64,000 nucleotides of DNA from Agroathelia rolfsii (lineage: Eukaryota > Basidiomycota > Agaricomycetes > Amylocorticiales > Amylocorticiaceae), in the NCBI GenBank assembly GCA_018343915.1, contig JABRWF010000004.1, forward strand, positions 496,001 to 560,000. Reading direction: 5' to 3'. How positions within the stretch are numbered: position 1 is the stretch's first letter; every line of letters starts with the position of its first letter. Below are positions 24,238 to 37,080 of this stretch, in pieces. The notes under the pieces are model-generated. The model had not been told where the DNA came from. It saw only the letters and a program-made list of their open reading frames with translations, and did not search any database. The position numbers and the translations under genes are program-made.

Positions 24238-25241
24238 TTTGCGTCAGCCCCCTCCGCTTTTTCTCATAGACTCTTCCGAATTAGATTTCTTTTAATTTCC
24301 TGACGTTAATAGTGCTAATTCACGCTTCAATACGTCATCATTATCATCTGCACGTCTATGCGCCAGTTAACAGCGACTTTACTCTTCATCCGACACAAGA
24401 TCCACCAATGGTTGATTGACATAAACTTGAGCCGAATACAGGCGTTACTCGGTCTATTTCAATCGTCAAACAGTGAAGGCAGGCACCTATAATACTACTC
24501 TCCAAAAGTTTGAAACAAGTTCGAAACAAAGAGCTTTACATGATGTTTAGAGCTTTCTTTCGGGTAGTTTGTAGAGAGCGGGGAGACTCTAGAAGCCATA
24601 TTACTACACCGGTACCGATTAGCACGTATTCACTTTGGGGGACTTCGCTAACTGGCGTTAGTTCTTTCCACCAAGTCAAACCAAGGGCAAGGGGCACTGG
24701 CTGATCAATCCGCGGTGATTTGCAACGCTTCCGGCTCAATGGCCTCCGAAGCTATCTTACGGAGGAATATAATTGATGTCACTTAGTGTAATTGCTTGCG
24801 TCACCAAATTTCATGATAATCATATTCGAATCCCCGTTGGTAAGCATGGGGATCCTCGCATTCTTGTTCGGTGAATTTTCGTTTGGGGGACTAGGAGGCG
24901 TGTAAGATGGTGAACTTACTAAATCACGCCGGCTTTTTAACGATGTACGATTACGGTACTGAATGCCTCTAATGAAACACATTTTCCCTCTGTATATTGG
25001 TGTGTAGGAATGTCTGTACCGTACTACCCACAGAAACTAAAATAGGTAGTATATGTCGGAATTGTAGTCCAAACACACTACCAGTCATGGACAAAACCAA
25101 GCCAAGAACACCATACTATGAATTCTACACCTCGAACATGTCTTCCACGCAGGTGGGAGAGGATTCTAATCCAAAGATCAATATTCAATTTGGCTATAAT
25201 TGTGATCCCAGCTCCTTATCAACGTACGTTAGGTTGTAATT
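24238..25241. other. Intergenic region
   Basis: 3' flanks of the thioesterase gene and of the small secreted-protein candidate. A frame near 25088-25239 beginning MDKTKPRTPYYEF was considered but has no recognisable features. Nothing else was seen. Confidence 0.4.
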
Positions 25242-25478
25242 CTATATGCAAATTATTGGACAGGAGAAGGTGGTTATGTTAACAGTGCTACCACTGGCAG
25301 TAGTAGGGGGATAACATAGGTCGTTGTGGGTACAATTATTAGTGTTAGTGTTATGCGGCGACGAGGACGCTGGGGCAGCTGTGATAATAGGAGTAGGGGT
25401 TATGACTGCAAATGCATGTACGATGGGGTTCTCGATGGCTAGCAGCAAAGGCAAAGCGAGCAGGAGGTATCGGAACAT
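25242..25478 (-). CDS. Possible small secreted protein (78 aa, four Cys)
   Basis: A single-exon frame. MFRYLLLALPLLLAIENPIV is a strong signal peptide. The mature part is Thr/Ser/Asn-rich with N-glycosylation sequons and four cysteines (NCTHNDLC and SCPIIC). No family was recognised, and the Cys pattern differs from the knottin-like pair at 37-39 kb. It could be an effector-like small secreted protein or a chance frame. The clean leader and the ATG at 25478 argue for the former. Homology or transcript data are lacking. Confidence 0.42.
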   Translation of the reverse strand: MFRYLLLALPLLLAIENPIVHAFAVITPTPIITAAPASSSPHNTNTNNCTHNDLCYPPTTASGSTVNITTFSCPIICI

Positions 25479-25519
25479 ATTAGTGGTGTGGAGCTACTAA
25501 TAAGTTGAGAGAGCCGTTC

Positions 25520-26215
25520 CCAAGTCTGAGCACCGTCTAATGCACCCTCTCAAAGCTATAAAAGTAAAACTACGGAATACATCCCCGAGCATTAAGCGTC
25601 TTGTCCATATGACCGGCATGATGCAGCAGGCTGACCGCTGCCATGACAGATCAGGGGTAGTAATTGTTCGAGTTAATGATCTCTGGATATTTGTAGGGTC
25701 CTTATCAGCGTTCCGATCTGTGTAAAATAGCATTTGAGACGAGTCGGTAAATGAATAAGACCTCCGGAGTACTGTTACTTGATTTACCTGAACGTGTTGA
25801 ACTGATATCGACGTTCTGTCATAACGCTGAAGGATTCAGTAGAAAAAAAACAACCGGCAAATAACCTGGGAGGAAGTTCTGAGGGCTTTTCGCCATCTAA
25901 TATACTCTTCCGATGCCTGTAAAAAATTATGTGTGCATGCCCGAGCATTAAACAAGCTGTTCATGTGATTGAAATGATGCGAGTGGCCGACCACTGCCAT
26001 GGCTGATCAGGGATATCCATCAATAATCTCTGGATGCCTCGAGATAGGGTCCTTATCAAAGTTCTTATCTACGTAAGATTGCTGTTGCTTTTGAGATGAG
26101 CGAGCAAATGAACAAGATCTCTGGGTAGTGTGCCTTGGGTGTTTTCCATTGTGCCCGTGCGCGTTGAGGTTAGATATCGATGTTTCAGAATATCACTGAA
26201 GGTTTAAAGAGAAGT
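25520..26215. repeat. Diverged tandem duplication, two copies of about 330 bp
   Basis: Copy A (about 25520-25855) and copy B (about 25885-26215) align over their length with scattered changes and small indels. Shared blocks include CCCGAGCATTAA, GACCxCTGCCATGxC, GATCAGGG, ATCTCTGGAT, TAGGGTCCTTATCA and ATATCGA. Neither copy holds a convincing gene. The left copy lies directly upstream of the small secreted-protein candidate. Identity looks like roughly 65-75% by eye. Confidence 0.65.
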
Positions 26216-27509
26216 ACAGCTATGTCAACCTCTTGCGCCACAATCATTGGAACTTTGTTTGAATGATAGAAGTAAAGATGAGGACGTCGTGCATGGTCAT
26301 ACATGTTCATTATTTGATACGATAAGAAAGCTACTGAGCGCTGACATCAGAGAACTTTGCTTTGCTTTGTATATCTAACTCAATATCGTTTTCTTGAATT
26401 TGGATAGTCGACAATCTTTGGCAAGATTGGTGAAGGCCGTCAAGCTTGCGAGTGCCGGTCCAGTTCATAGTGCTATAAAAGGCTGAGTGCATGAACAGGT
26501 GAACTCACTAAGCGATTTGGATACATAGTATAATTCGGCAGCATTCGTTCCGCCAAATAGGATTGATTAGCGACATTACCCCTTTTTTGAGTGTCAAGAA
26601 ATGTCTAGCACCAAGAAATAAACTATCCTACACTAGTGACGGTTGCCAGTGGCTTTTTCGAGAAAATAAATAGGGCAATACAGGCGCGCATGAACCGAGA
26701 GCATAGTGTCCCCAAATAGCCCAATCATGTTGAGCCGTGCCCGCGATTATGCAGCAAATTCTGGGGATATCATGAATCACATGCAAACTTGTTCGAGGGC
26801 AATAGCACGGATAATGGACCATTTACACAAAAAAGTTCCTATAACAGATAATCCACCGGTTGAACATAAGATATTTTCATAGCCATCCAGCATGAGTATT
26901 TCTATGTGGCTCGACTTGCTGAGCCCCGAGGGGCAGTGATTCGCAGGAGGCACACAGTAAGCGGCACATATTTACTTGGCGAATGCCGAGACTTGGCTGC
27001 TGCCCACTACTTCGAAGCGCTGTTGGTTCATGTGCAGCGAATGGCGATGGTAGTTATGGCTGCCGTGATTGCCACGAAATCTCCGGGTCGACTCAAGACC
27101 TCGTGACCGGATGCTGCGTGAAGACGATGGTACATCCACACAAAAGAGAAAAGGAAGTCTCACTGAGAAAATGAGCATGAATTCCGGTTGACACTGTCGT
27201 TGAAATTTGAAAAGCTGACAAGCTCAATATTGGTCGGTGCGCATCGTGAGACGAATGAATATGAGCAAACGGCCCGAGCGGCATCGGGCGAGATGATGAG
27301 AACGTCTTATTATTGTCGCTGACATAATACAATTAGGTAATCAAGCAGGAAATCGTCGTCGTCGTTAAAACTCTTCTTTCCCCGCCTGTTGCCTGCCGTC
27401 GCTCTCTCGTTCTCTGTACTTTTTTTTATTAAGTCTGGGAGACTCATTGCGAGTCGATTCTCTCTTTTCTTAACACTCTTTACAATCACATTCTTTTCTC
27501 TCTGGAGCC
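26216..27509. other. Intergenic region
   Basis: No supported gene. The right end is the promoter and 5' UTR of the membrane-sensor gene, with a CT-rich stretch at 27370-27505, commonly seen before fungal starts. Confidence 0.45.
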
Positions 27510-29594
27510 ATGTCTGTGAACCACCGTCGTTTGCATAGGCGACAAGCCCACACCCTGGGAGATTTAACCACTATCCTCCCTGGCATTGGTGACGAACCCA
27601 CGTCTACCCATGATACCGTGACTGCCACAACAACTTCAATTAAAGCTCAGACGACCTCTACGTCAGACACGCTCATACCACCCGTAGAGCATACTTTTAG
27701 TGCGTGGTTAATGCTCGACTTAGATGTGTTGATACAATGTTTGATGGATGGGCCATCATCTGGATGTCTTCAGCCAGCACCAGCACCACGTCCCAGGTTG
27801 CTGCAACGACAAGCGCTACTCAGACTCCGCAGACAACCTCTACAACCGCCGCTCAGGTCACGACGACATCGCAGACAACTCAGGCGGTGACACCGACGAC
27901 AACTAGTCCCAAAGCGGCCACGACTAATACCACACCCACTACTCAGCAAACATCGCCAGTCACAACCGCAACGCCTGCGACTTCTACCACGAACACGGCT
28001 GCTTCACCTACAGTCACTGGCACGTCTACTGGTGTTACTACCCCTGCAAATACAGTGAGTATTTACTCTAGTCTCCTTTTAGATCATCCACTTTTCTACA
28101 TACGATATGCGCTTGGTTTCTGTCTTAAGTTAGCAGGCTATGTAAATACTGATGAATTGCATTCTAGATTGCTACTACACCTGGTGTAGCTACCACGGCT
28201 GCTGGTGTCACAACGGGAAATGTTGTAACCACAATTCAGACTGTGCAGCCAACTACTGGGACTGCATCAGCTACCGTCCCATCTCTTGCGGCTAGCGCTT
28301 CTGCTACCACTTCCACCAGCTCTCATGTCAGCGCGGGAACGGTTATTGGCGGCCTTGTTGCTGCAGGTGTCGGTATTGCTGCAATTGCATTTGCGATCAT
28401 GTTCTTCATGGTATGTCACATGATGTACCGACATTCTTCCGTGGCTAACGTACCTTTTCACAGCGGCGCTGGAGGCAGAAGCGTGACAACGAAGAATGGT
28501 CTGCAGCTTTGGCCAGGCGTCAGTCGGTGATGTTAGAGGACGAAAAATCTATCAGGGGTAACGACCCTTGGGCACCACGCCCTCCCACTATGATCGAGCG
28601 CAAGCAGGATGTTCCTTTGCCTATGCCGCCACCCCAAGTATACAATAACCCTGGCCCTCATGATTACAACGACTACCCGCAGCAACAGCAGCAGCAGTAT
28701 CCTCAGATGTCGTTTGTCCCTGGACAGGTTATGCCAGTCAATCCATACGCGATGCCTCCGATGGGCTACCAATCCACGCCTGGCACTCCATTTACAGCCA
28801 ACTCAAGTGCCCCTTTCATCACGTCCTTCGATCAGCAAGGCATCCCTCCGCAGCTCCAGCCCGCTGTTGCTCCCGGCCAGGTTATGCGCCAGCCTTCGTT
28901 CGGCTCTCCTCAGCTCGCTCGTCAGCCCTCGATTGGCACACAGGTCTTAATGTCTCAGATTCCCAATGATCCCAACGCGCATTATATGGACCTTGACCGC
29001 TCTAGTGTAACGCCGTTCCAGGCCGCGCAGTATGCTGAGATCTCTCGAAAACTTAACACGGACGAGAATCGTGGCTCGGGTGCACCATCTGCGGTTTCGG
29101 ACGCAACGATGGTGAATGACATTGGAGTCCCGCCTACTGCTGCTAAGGTGGAAGAATTCGGTAATAATGTACCATTGTCGCCTATGGAGGAAGAGCCACT
29201 GGAGGAAATGCACGAGCCACCCTTCTCACCCGTCATGCCCGCTGGCCCGCAACTTATTTCCGTCAATGGTTACGCCGATGAGCCCGACTCTCCTACCGGA
29301 TTTGATAATGAAATGGGGATGGCCATCAGCGATGTGAATCTAGAACTACCTACCCATGTTGCGGCTGAGAGAATCGAGTCCATCCCGCCTAGCCTTCCTG
29401 AGCATAGGCCGTTCTCTCCTGTCTCTATCCCCACCTTTGAAAACAACAACGCATCTCATTCGAGCCCGCTCGCTCAGCCCGAGAATGTCATGATGGAGCC
29501 AGAACAGCAGCAGGAGCGGCCTGCCCCACAGCCCACTGAACACAAACGTCCGGAGACGGTGTACAATGAAGATGATGTATATGGCGGTTTCTAA
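27510..29594 (+). CDS. Mucin-like single-span membrane protein (Mid2/Wsc-like layout)
   Basis: Four exons (27510-27699, 27774-28054, 28168-28410, 28464-29594) join in frame to about 614 residues. Residues about 20-210 are Ser/Thr-rich and lack Cys, like a heavily O-mannosylated rod. A single membrane span follows (GTVIGGLVAAGVGIAAIAF plus AIMFF), then a basic stop-transfer (RRWRQKR) and a cytoplasmic tail of about 370 residues rich in Pro, Gln and acidic motifs. The tail begins with EEWSAALARRQSVMLEDEKS and ends DDVYGGF. There is no WSC domain and no clear cleavable leader, so membrane insertion would rely on the span itself. The layout is that of fungal wall-stress sensors and similar surface receptors; the role is inferred from layout only. 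Confidence 0.68.
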
Positions 29595-30240
29595 ATATTG
29601 TGTCTTTCCTGGTAAATGTTGCTTCCTGCCAGTCGGGGGGATGCATATTCTGTCCTTTCTCACGTCCATTTTTTGTGCCTCCCTTCTCAATTCCCCCCCC
29701 CCCTTTTTTTTTTCTCTTATGGCCTGGAGGCTACGTTGAACGCCATGATGATGTCCATCAGGGTTAATTCTCATGCATTACCTTGCATACCTTTTTTACT
29801 GCCCCTCTTTTTGAAAGCACGAGCAAGGCTCTGGTAGTGACCTAGCTAACGGCGGGCTGTCTCGCTATCACTTATACCCTTTTGTTTTTCTCATATCTTA
29901 TCCCTGTTGTTTCCCTAGATAGTATTGATTGTGCAGCTACTCTTGACGCCCACCAGTGTCGTAGCGAGCTCTCCAATGTCAACCAACATTTTGGGTTTCT
30001 TTTTTCCCTTCCTTTTTATTTGTCTCGTTGATGCTGCTATGTTATTAACCCCGTTGTGATTATCTTGGGCTCGAAAAATGAAAAGCTTTTTGTACCATCT
30101 AACTCCGATTCGACCGACGGCTTAATTAGTACCTGTAATTTGAATATTTATCATTCCGCTCATACTTCCAACCGCCGCTTTCGCGCACCATCATCCCAAC
30201 AACCTACCTCTCATCTTGAACCTGATTCACGCATAACATA
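29595..30240. other. Intergenic region
   Basis: 3' flank of the membrane protein with a C10-T10 run near 29692-29711, then a T-rich promoter for the phosphoglycerate mutase gene. No gene was seen. Confidence 0.5.
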
Positions 30241-32320
30241 ATGGTCCAGGTCGATAACAAAGTCTGCTTGATGTACGCGATCGGTCGTTTTCTTTTTCTT
30301 TTTCATATATCTGTCGGAGTCGCTGCGTAGAGAACTTACTGATGTACTCATTTATGACCACTGGGCAATCTTCCATATAGCGTCCACGATGGTTGGGGCA
30401 TCGCACCTGAAAAGGGGATTAAAGGCAACGCTATCGAAGCTGCCGACACGACAAACATGGATACGCTCGCCAAGGAATACAACTATCGCGAGCTATTCGC
30501 TCACGGTCTTGCCGTTGGCCTGAGTGACGGACTGATGGGCAACTCTGAAGTAGGGTGAGTTGAATAACATCGCAAGATCGTTGCCATTCAAGTAGGGAGG
30601 GTTGATCCTTTTTTTTTATAGACACCTGAATATTGGTGCTGGACGTATCGTCTGGCAGGATATCGTGCGCATAGATGTATCCATCAAAAAGAGACAGTTC
30701 CACAAGACGGAGAACATCGTCGCCAGCTGCGAAAAGGCGAAGTCTGGAAATGGCAGGCTACACCTTCTCGGTCTCGTATGTGCATCTCCTTGACCTTCAC
30801 AGTCGTTTATTTTTAGAGTAGCTATCTAACACTCCCTCCTTACACCTAAATCTTCAAGGTCTCCGATGGCGGTGTACACTCTCACATCACACATCTCTAC
30901 GCGTTGCTCGAGACAGCCAAGGAGATCGGCGTGCCCCATGTGTACATTCACTTCTTTGGAGATGGACGTGACACTGCACCCACATCTGGCAAGGGATACT
31001 GCAAAGATCTTTTGGATTTCCTCGAGAAGGAGAAGTACGGTGAACTCGCGACCTTGGTTGGCCGCTACTACGCCATGGACCGTGACAAGCGCTGGGATCG
31101 TATCAAAATCGCTGTCGATGGTCTCGTCAAGGGTGAAGGTATCAAGACAACCAAGGAGGACGTTTTGGACGAAATCCAGAAGGGATATGACGCTGAGAAG
31201 AAAGTCACTGATGAGTTCTGGAAGCCAATCATTGTCAATGGGGATGAGGGGAGGATTAAAGGTATTCTCCCTGTTCGCATGAGATTGCAAGAAATCCGGC
31301 TTAATGGCGTTTCCCCCCCTCTTTAGATGGCGATACCCTCTTCTTCTTCAACTACCGTTCCGATCGTATGCGAGAGATTAGCAGCGTGCTTGGCTTGCCC
31401 GACAAGCCCATGGAGGTCGACGTTCCCAAAGATTTGGTATTATTTCCTTATTTTTACTCAATTGAAATGATGTTCTTATTTTTTTTTAAAAAAAAAAATA
31501 GCACATTACCACGATGTCGAGGTACAATGCAGAGTTCCCCTTCCCTGTGGCCTTCCCACCCCAAGCCATGACTAACGTCTTGGCCGAGTGGTTGTCCAAG
31601 AAAGGAATCAAACAAGCTCATGTTGCTGGTATATGACCAACCACCAAATTCTTTATGTGTAAATCTGATCCATACAACAGAGACGGAAAAATACGCTCAT
31701 GTTACATTCTTCTTCAATGGTGGTGTTGAGAAGCAATTCCCTGATGAAGAGAGGCACATGATCCCCTCCCCCAAGGTGGCTACTTATGATCTCGACCCCA
31801 AGATGAGCGCGCAAGGCGTCGCGGACAAGGTAGCAGAACTTCTCAAAGAGAACAAACATGAATTCATCATGTGCAACTTTGCTCCCCCTGACATGGTACG
31901 ATTTTCGATCTGTGACGATTTACATGTCTTCTGATTGATCCTCTTTTTCTCTCCTAGGTTGGCCACACTGGTATTTACGAGGCTGCCGTCAAGGGCGTAA
32001 CCCACACCGATGCCGCAGTTGGCACCATCGCCAAGGCTTGCAAGGAAGCTGGTTACATCCTGCTCATCACCGCCGACCACGGCAACGCAGAGCAGATGAT
32101 CAACCCAGAGACCGGCAACCCACACACGGCACACACGACGAATAAAGTACCCTTCATCATAACTGCTCCCAAGGACAAGTGGAGGTTCACTGAGGACCTC
32201 AAGGATGGCGAGCAGGAGGAGGGTGCACTGCCGGATGTTGCACCTACGGTGCTGACGCTCCTTGGTCTTGAGCAGCCTGAGGAGATGTCTGGAAGGTCTC
32301 TGATTGAGAAAGTAAATTAA
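30241..32320 (+). CDS. gpmI: 2,3-bisphosphoglycerate-independent phosphoglycerate mutase
   Basis: A cytosolic glycolytic enzyme that interconverts 3- and 2-phosphoglycerate with two metal ions and a phosphoserine intermediate. [11 protein letters not shown] joins over the first intron to VHDGWG (metal-binding Asp). [17 protein letters not shown] contains the catalytic Ser. [47 protein letters not shown] and [11 protein letters not shown] supply the remaining metal and substrate residues. HTTNKVPFI and [20 protein letters not shown] close the alkaline-phosphatase-like core. About seven exons give about 515 residues, the normal length, with no break seen. Presence of the cofactor-independent form is normal for filamentous fungi. 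Confidence 0.93.
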
Positions 32321-32502
32321 TTTTTACTGCAAGAGAAAGAAGTTTTGAAATCTATTTAGAAATGCATGTAAAGTAGAAGACTGACAGATATAAATGCAAG
32401 AGTAATAAGTCGCCATGCAATGGTGTTTGCCTAGATGTGACTTCATAGTCTTGATCTTGCTTCCGCATCCGCCATCGCTCGGCACGGACTCTAACTTGAA
32501 CT

Positions 32503-34141
32503 ATGGATACATTACCGCCCCTCGTCGTAGACAATGGCACTGGTGTAAGCTATCGTGATCTTTTCGGCAAATCGACGCTGAACATCTGTATCTCAAGTTC
32601 GTGAAAGTGGGCTACGCTGGATCTAACTTTCCCGAGCATGGTGAATATATCGCTCTACCGTCCTCATGATCCAACACGCAGCTGCTCATCATCGCGCTCC
32701 TCATCCTGTTCTCAGTCTTTCCTTCTATTGTTGGGCGGCCTATTCTACGTGCCGAAGAGCGCGTTGGGTCCGCCGTTATAAAAGACCTCATGATCGGTGA
32801 CGAGGCCGCTGAGAATCGCAATTACCTCCAGGTGACGCAACCGATGGAACACGGTATCGTGCGCAACTGGGAGGACATGAAGCATCTCTGGGACTACACC
32901 TTTGATGAGAAGCTCAGGGTTGACCCCAGAGGCAGGAAGGTCCTGCTCACTGAGCCGCCGATGAACCCTAAGCAGAACAGACAACGGATGGCGCAGGTCA
33001 TGTTTGAAGATTATGGCTTTGACGGCGTGTATATCGCGATCCAAGCCGTGTTGACGCTGTATGCTCAAGGTGCGCCATATATATAAATTATCACACCTGT
33101 ATTCACGATACATTAGGCCTTACGACGGGTGTGGTCGTCGATTCGGGTGATGGCGTAACCCATATCGTGCCAGTCTATGATGGTTTCGCTCTCCCACATT
33201 TGACCAGACGGCTGGATATTGCCGGTCGCGACGTCACAAGATACCTTATTAAGCTGCTTCTCATGCGGGGATATGCCTTTAATCGTACGGCCGATTTCGA
33301 AACCGTTCGTGAGATTAAGGAAAAGGTCTGCTACGTTAGGTAGAGAGATCTGTTATATTAAATTTCATCTGCGGAACCTGCGCTTACACGCGAGTTTGCA
33401 GTTATGATCTTGATATGGATCAAAAGCTGTCAGAAGAGACAACGGTGCTGGTAGAAAGTTACACGGTTTGTGGATCTCTGACAATATTGTATGTGCCCCA
33501 TTGAATGCTTGACTGAATTATTCTCAGCTCCCAGACGGTCGTGTCATCAAAGTCGGATCTGAGAGATTCGAGGCGCCAGAATGCATGTTCCAACCCCACT
33601 TGGTAGATGTAGAGCAACCTGGTGTTGCCGGTGAGTTATCAGCAGCAATTCAATCTTGTTGATCATGACCTCACAAACTACGCCGATATTCTATTCATCT
33701 CAGAAATGCTCTTTGAGACAATTCAGTCCGCGGCAGTCGACACTCGTGCCGAGCTCTACAAGCACATCGTCCTCTCCGGCGGATCGAGCATGTACCCCGG
33801 CTTGCCAAGCCGCCTGGAGAAGGAGATGAAACAGCTCTATCTCACGCGCGTCTTGGGTGGCGATCCCGCAAGGCTAAATGTAACTCTTTTCTCCCATTCC
33901 TTCATATTGCGCAATCCAATCTCTCGGCTTCGCTCATCTAATATCGTTCTGACGTATCTTTGTGCAACAGAAATTCAAGATCAAGATTGAAGATCCCCCT
34001 CGACGAAAACACATGGTTTTCTTAGGCGGTGCTGTGCTGGCAGACATCATGAAAGGCAGACAAGAATTCTGGATCTCGCGCGAGGAGTGGTTTGAGCAAG
34101 GACCAAGGGCTCTAGACAAGCTGGGACGAGGAGACAACTGA
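32503..34141 (+). CDS. ARP2: Actin-related protein 2 (Arp2/3 complex subunit)
   Basis: A subunit of the Arp2/3 complex, which nucleates branched actin filaments at endocytic patches. The start [14 protein letters not shown] joins by introns to [14 protein letters not shown]. The actin-fold landmarks follow: [90 protein letters not shown] and a C terminus ending [20 protein letters not shown]. These residues distinguish ARP2 from actin and ARP3. About seven exons give about 390 residues. The gene starts 183 bp after the mutase stop on the same strand and is convergent with the KH-protein gene. Confidence 0.92.
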
Positions 34142-34470
34142 TCGGTAGTAGTGTTAGCTATTCCAAACTTAACGCAATGATACATATTCCTGGATTTCAT
34201 TTCTTAGTGTTTTGTTTGTCGAGGCAGGGTATGGTGCAGTAGAACCTGTGTTTATATTCACCCACAAGATCATGAATAATGACAAAGATGCAAACTGGCA
34301 TTTGGTCAAAGAAAACAACACTTTTTTTTGCTATAACTAAAAATAGATCTCGAAGTAGATTTATAGCATTGTCATATGCAAAGTAGCGATAGACCACATA
34401 ATGCATGTGGGTCAACTCTGAACGATGGATCAAGATATTCACTCTTGGTGTTTGTGGTACAGTGTATTGC

Positions 34471-36081
34471 CTATGATGGTGGTGGCGGAGGAGGTGGCTG
34501 TTCAGACGCAGGAGGCGCGGGAGGTGCAGAAGTGGGAGGTGCGGGGGGTGCAAAGCCTGCAGCGGCGTAGGCTGCCGCAGTCTCTGCATCTGCGGACGAG
34601 GGTCCCGGCTGTTGGCCATATCCTTGAGCCCCGTATGTCTGCTGTTGTGAAGCAGCCCATTCTTTGAACTGTGGGGAGGTGACGTCGTAACCGTATGCTG
34701 CCCTGTAAAGAGTTGAGACTGGGTAGGGATGTAAATTGAGAGTGAGCATAACATACCAATATTGCGAGAACGCATCTTGAGAATCTGCTGCGGGTGCAGG
34801 AGGTTGCGCAGGCGCATCGCCCCCAGGAGGTGGCGGAGGCGGATTTTCTCCGGGTGGCGGTGGTGGAGGTGCTGATGCAGGTGGCGGGGGTGCGTAGCCC
34901 TGAGAAGAATAGATGATTCAAAATGAAAACCCGAAACTTCGAACTATACAAAGATCAACCTACCGCCATAGCGCTATATGCAGCGTATTGTGCCTGTGCT
35001 TGATGGAGTTCCATCTGCTGTTGCATCACAACCGCAGCTGTCTTGGCGTGTTCGGCTCGTACGACCTCAAGTAGGTCTTCGGTCAATACTTTGGCCCGCT
35101 GAACCTGGCCTTCATCCGGACCACTGATGCGGAAGACAATGAGGATGAATTATTCAAAATGAAAATGATTTGAACTTACGTGATATGTATATGCATTGGT
35201 TCATCTGACTCCCGCCCGGTCTCCTGATCGATAAAACCAGAGCCTTGACCCTTGATTTGTACCCTCGTTTGAGTCTCGGCTTGGATGTATTTGACGAACA
35301 TGCCCTATACATATAAAACCAGTAAGGATCAATCATACTTAGAGTTAATATCGGAACACTAACAGATGGGCCGACAACCTTTGCCCTGACATTAAAGTTC
35401 CTGATACTTTCCAGACCAACAGGGAGTTTCTCCTCAGGCCACTTCCTCTGAAGCAAATGTGAGCCATCAATGTAATTTCCAGAGCATAGATGCCTTACCC
35501 GTTCCCTTGTACGATCTTTCTTATCCTCAACAAGAGAGCCCATGTCAACAGCAATGAGTTCCTCTATTTTCGACACTGCCTTGTCTAGCGCCTCCTTGGT
35601 CGTTGCCACAACATGCAAGTAAAGAGGTGGGTCTTTCTCCGTTGCCTTTGAGCGATCCGGATACCAGACACCTTTCGTTGCGATGGAGGCGCCTGTCTCG
35701 TCATGAATCTGTAATAAGGAGTCAGACGAAGGATCAACGCAAGCCCCAAAATTAATACCAGCGTACCTGCACTTGGGTTGCACTCTTAGTCAATAGGTAA
35801 CGATTCCTGATATCGTTGATATCAATATCCTGATAGAAATCGCCATCGAAGTTCCCAATTGGTCCAGCATGTCCATCTGGCAGGGAGGCGTTTCCAGATT
35901 CCGGTGTTGACGAGACCGGTCCAAACTGCGCGGCTATCTTCGCAGCAATGGCAGCAGCTGCTGCGGCCGCCTCTGAGGCAGATTTTCCCGAGGCATCCTC
36001 TGTTTTGGGGGCTTTTGCAGGAGGAGGGGTAGAGTCGGATGCATCATTTGCGGGTTGATCCCATTTACGTTTGGAGGACAT
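34471..36081 (-). CDS. KH-domain RNA-binding protein, KHDC4/Blom7-like
   Basis: The product is a nuclear RNA-binding protein of the KHDC4 (Blom7-alpha) group, which associates with splicing factors. The N terminus MSSKRKWDQPANDA followed by an Ala-rich helix is characteristic. The first KH-like region contains DINDIRNRYLLTKSATQVQ and IHDETGASIATKGVWYPDRS. The second contains NFNVRAKVVGPSGMFVKYIQ, ETQTRVQIKGQGSG and EPMHIHI, with the conserved GPxG loop. The C-terminal third is Pro-rich (runs of 5-7 Pro) with two AAYGYD/QQQTYGAQGYG-like segments, and ends PPPPPS-stop at 34471. About six exons. Pro-rich tails of this kind usually recruit WW/SH3 proteins (inference). Confidence 0.82.
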
Positions 36082-36442
36082 GTTTGCTCAGGAGTAGTTT
36101 CAAAAGGAGAATAGGGAGAATTCAAGGGCAATTCCGACGACTCGTTGACCGACTGTAGTTCTCTTAGCAGTATTCTGGTGTTTCTGAGCCCAGAACGCGA
36201 GGAAGTGGATTCAGTATTCTGTGTCGTAGCCAGGAGAAGCAAGTGACAAGTCTGTTAGGCAAGATCACTCATTTACAGCCCCTTGAGTCACGTGACTCGG
36301 AAGTGAAAGTATGCTAACGTAATGTTGTGCATCTGGTGGATGTCTGCCAGCGCTTAAACTTGGATACATCACTTAGTCCATTTACTATTCAAGTTGCTCG
36401 CCGCTCCTGAACTGGTCCTATAGATACCAGGAGGCAGGCTTG
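36082..36442. other. Intergenic region
   Basis: Promoter side of the KH-protein gene. Nothing else was seen. Confidence 0.4.
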
Positions 36443-36900
36443 TCATAATAATCGAAATATATTACTGGTGTTGTTCTCGCCTAGATACACTGGCACTGGC
36501 AGTGCTTGTCCAAATCGCTCGCTTGCATTGTCGCACTCGACGTCTTTGCACTTGATATTCTCATTATCAGAGGGTTCATACCTCGGTGCTGGTTCTATCC
36601 CATTCAAACTCTGCCAAATCAACGTCCCCTTTAGCAAATCGTATATCTTCACTTTTCGGGCCGTATATGCAGTTTGTAATTATCATGACCTTGTTCTCAT
36701 GCAGATTGGCCCATCCAGTGTCTTGTCAAAGTGGAGATGTATATCAGATGCTAAGTATCCCAGTATCCCCATTATTTTGAAATCGGATCACTAGCAAGAG
36801 ATCCGAAACATCTGTCTGTGCCACCATTCTCATGTCTCCGAGAAAAGCGACCAGTGTAGCACCAGCCTCTCCCCTAGATGCCACCTAACGTTGTACAAAT
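36443..36900 (-). pseudogene. Possible decayed protein-coding remnant
   Basis: On the minus strand, fragments such as EAGATLVAFLGDMRMVAQTD, NKVMIITNCIYGPK and VKIYDLLKGTLIWQSLNG read like parts of one protein (the last resembles a WD40-type blade). They lie in different frames with stops between and no clean splice sites. This may be a relic of an F-box or WD-repeat gene or chance; I could not assign a family. Confidence 0.22.
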
Positions 36901-36987
36901 TTAGCAGAAAATGTATTTACGCACTGGAACTTATGATGCCTGGTATGCTCAATATGAACAATGATTTTGCTCGACGGTTCCGCTGGT

Positions 36988-36995
36988 TATAAAAT
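36988..36995 (+). promoter_or_regulatory. TATA box of the first knottin-like gene
   Basis: TATAAAAT, 86 nt upstream of the ATG at 37081. Confidence 0.5.
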
Positions 36996-37080
36996 ATCCA
37001 GGTCTGACTCGCGGCTACACATAACTGTCCATTCACGCCGAATTATCTCTCGTTACAATAGCTAACATAGAGGAAGGATT

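Noticed and set aside
25088..25239. 50-residue frame MDKTKPRTPYYEF... on the + strand
   Set aside because: No leader, domain or conserved pattern. It overlaps the 3' flank of the secreted-protein candidate.
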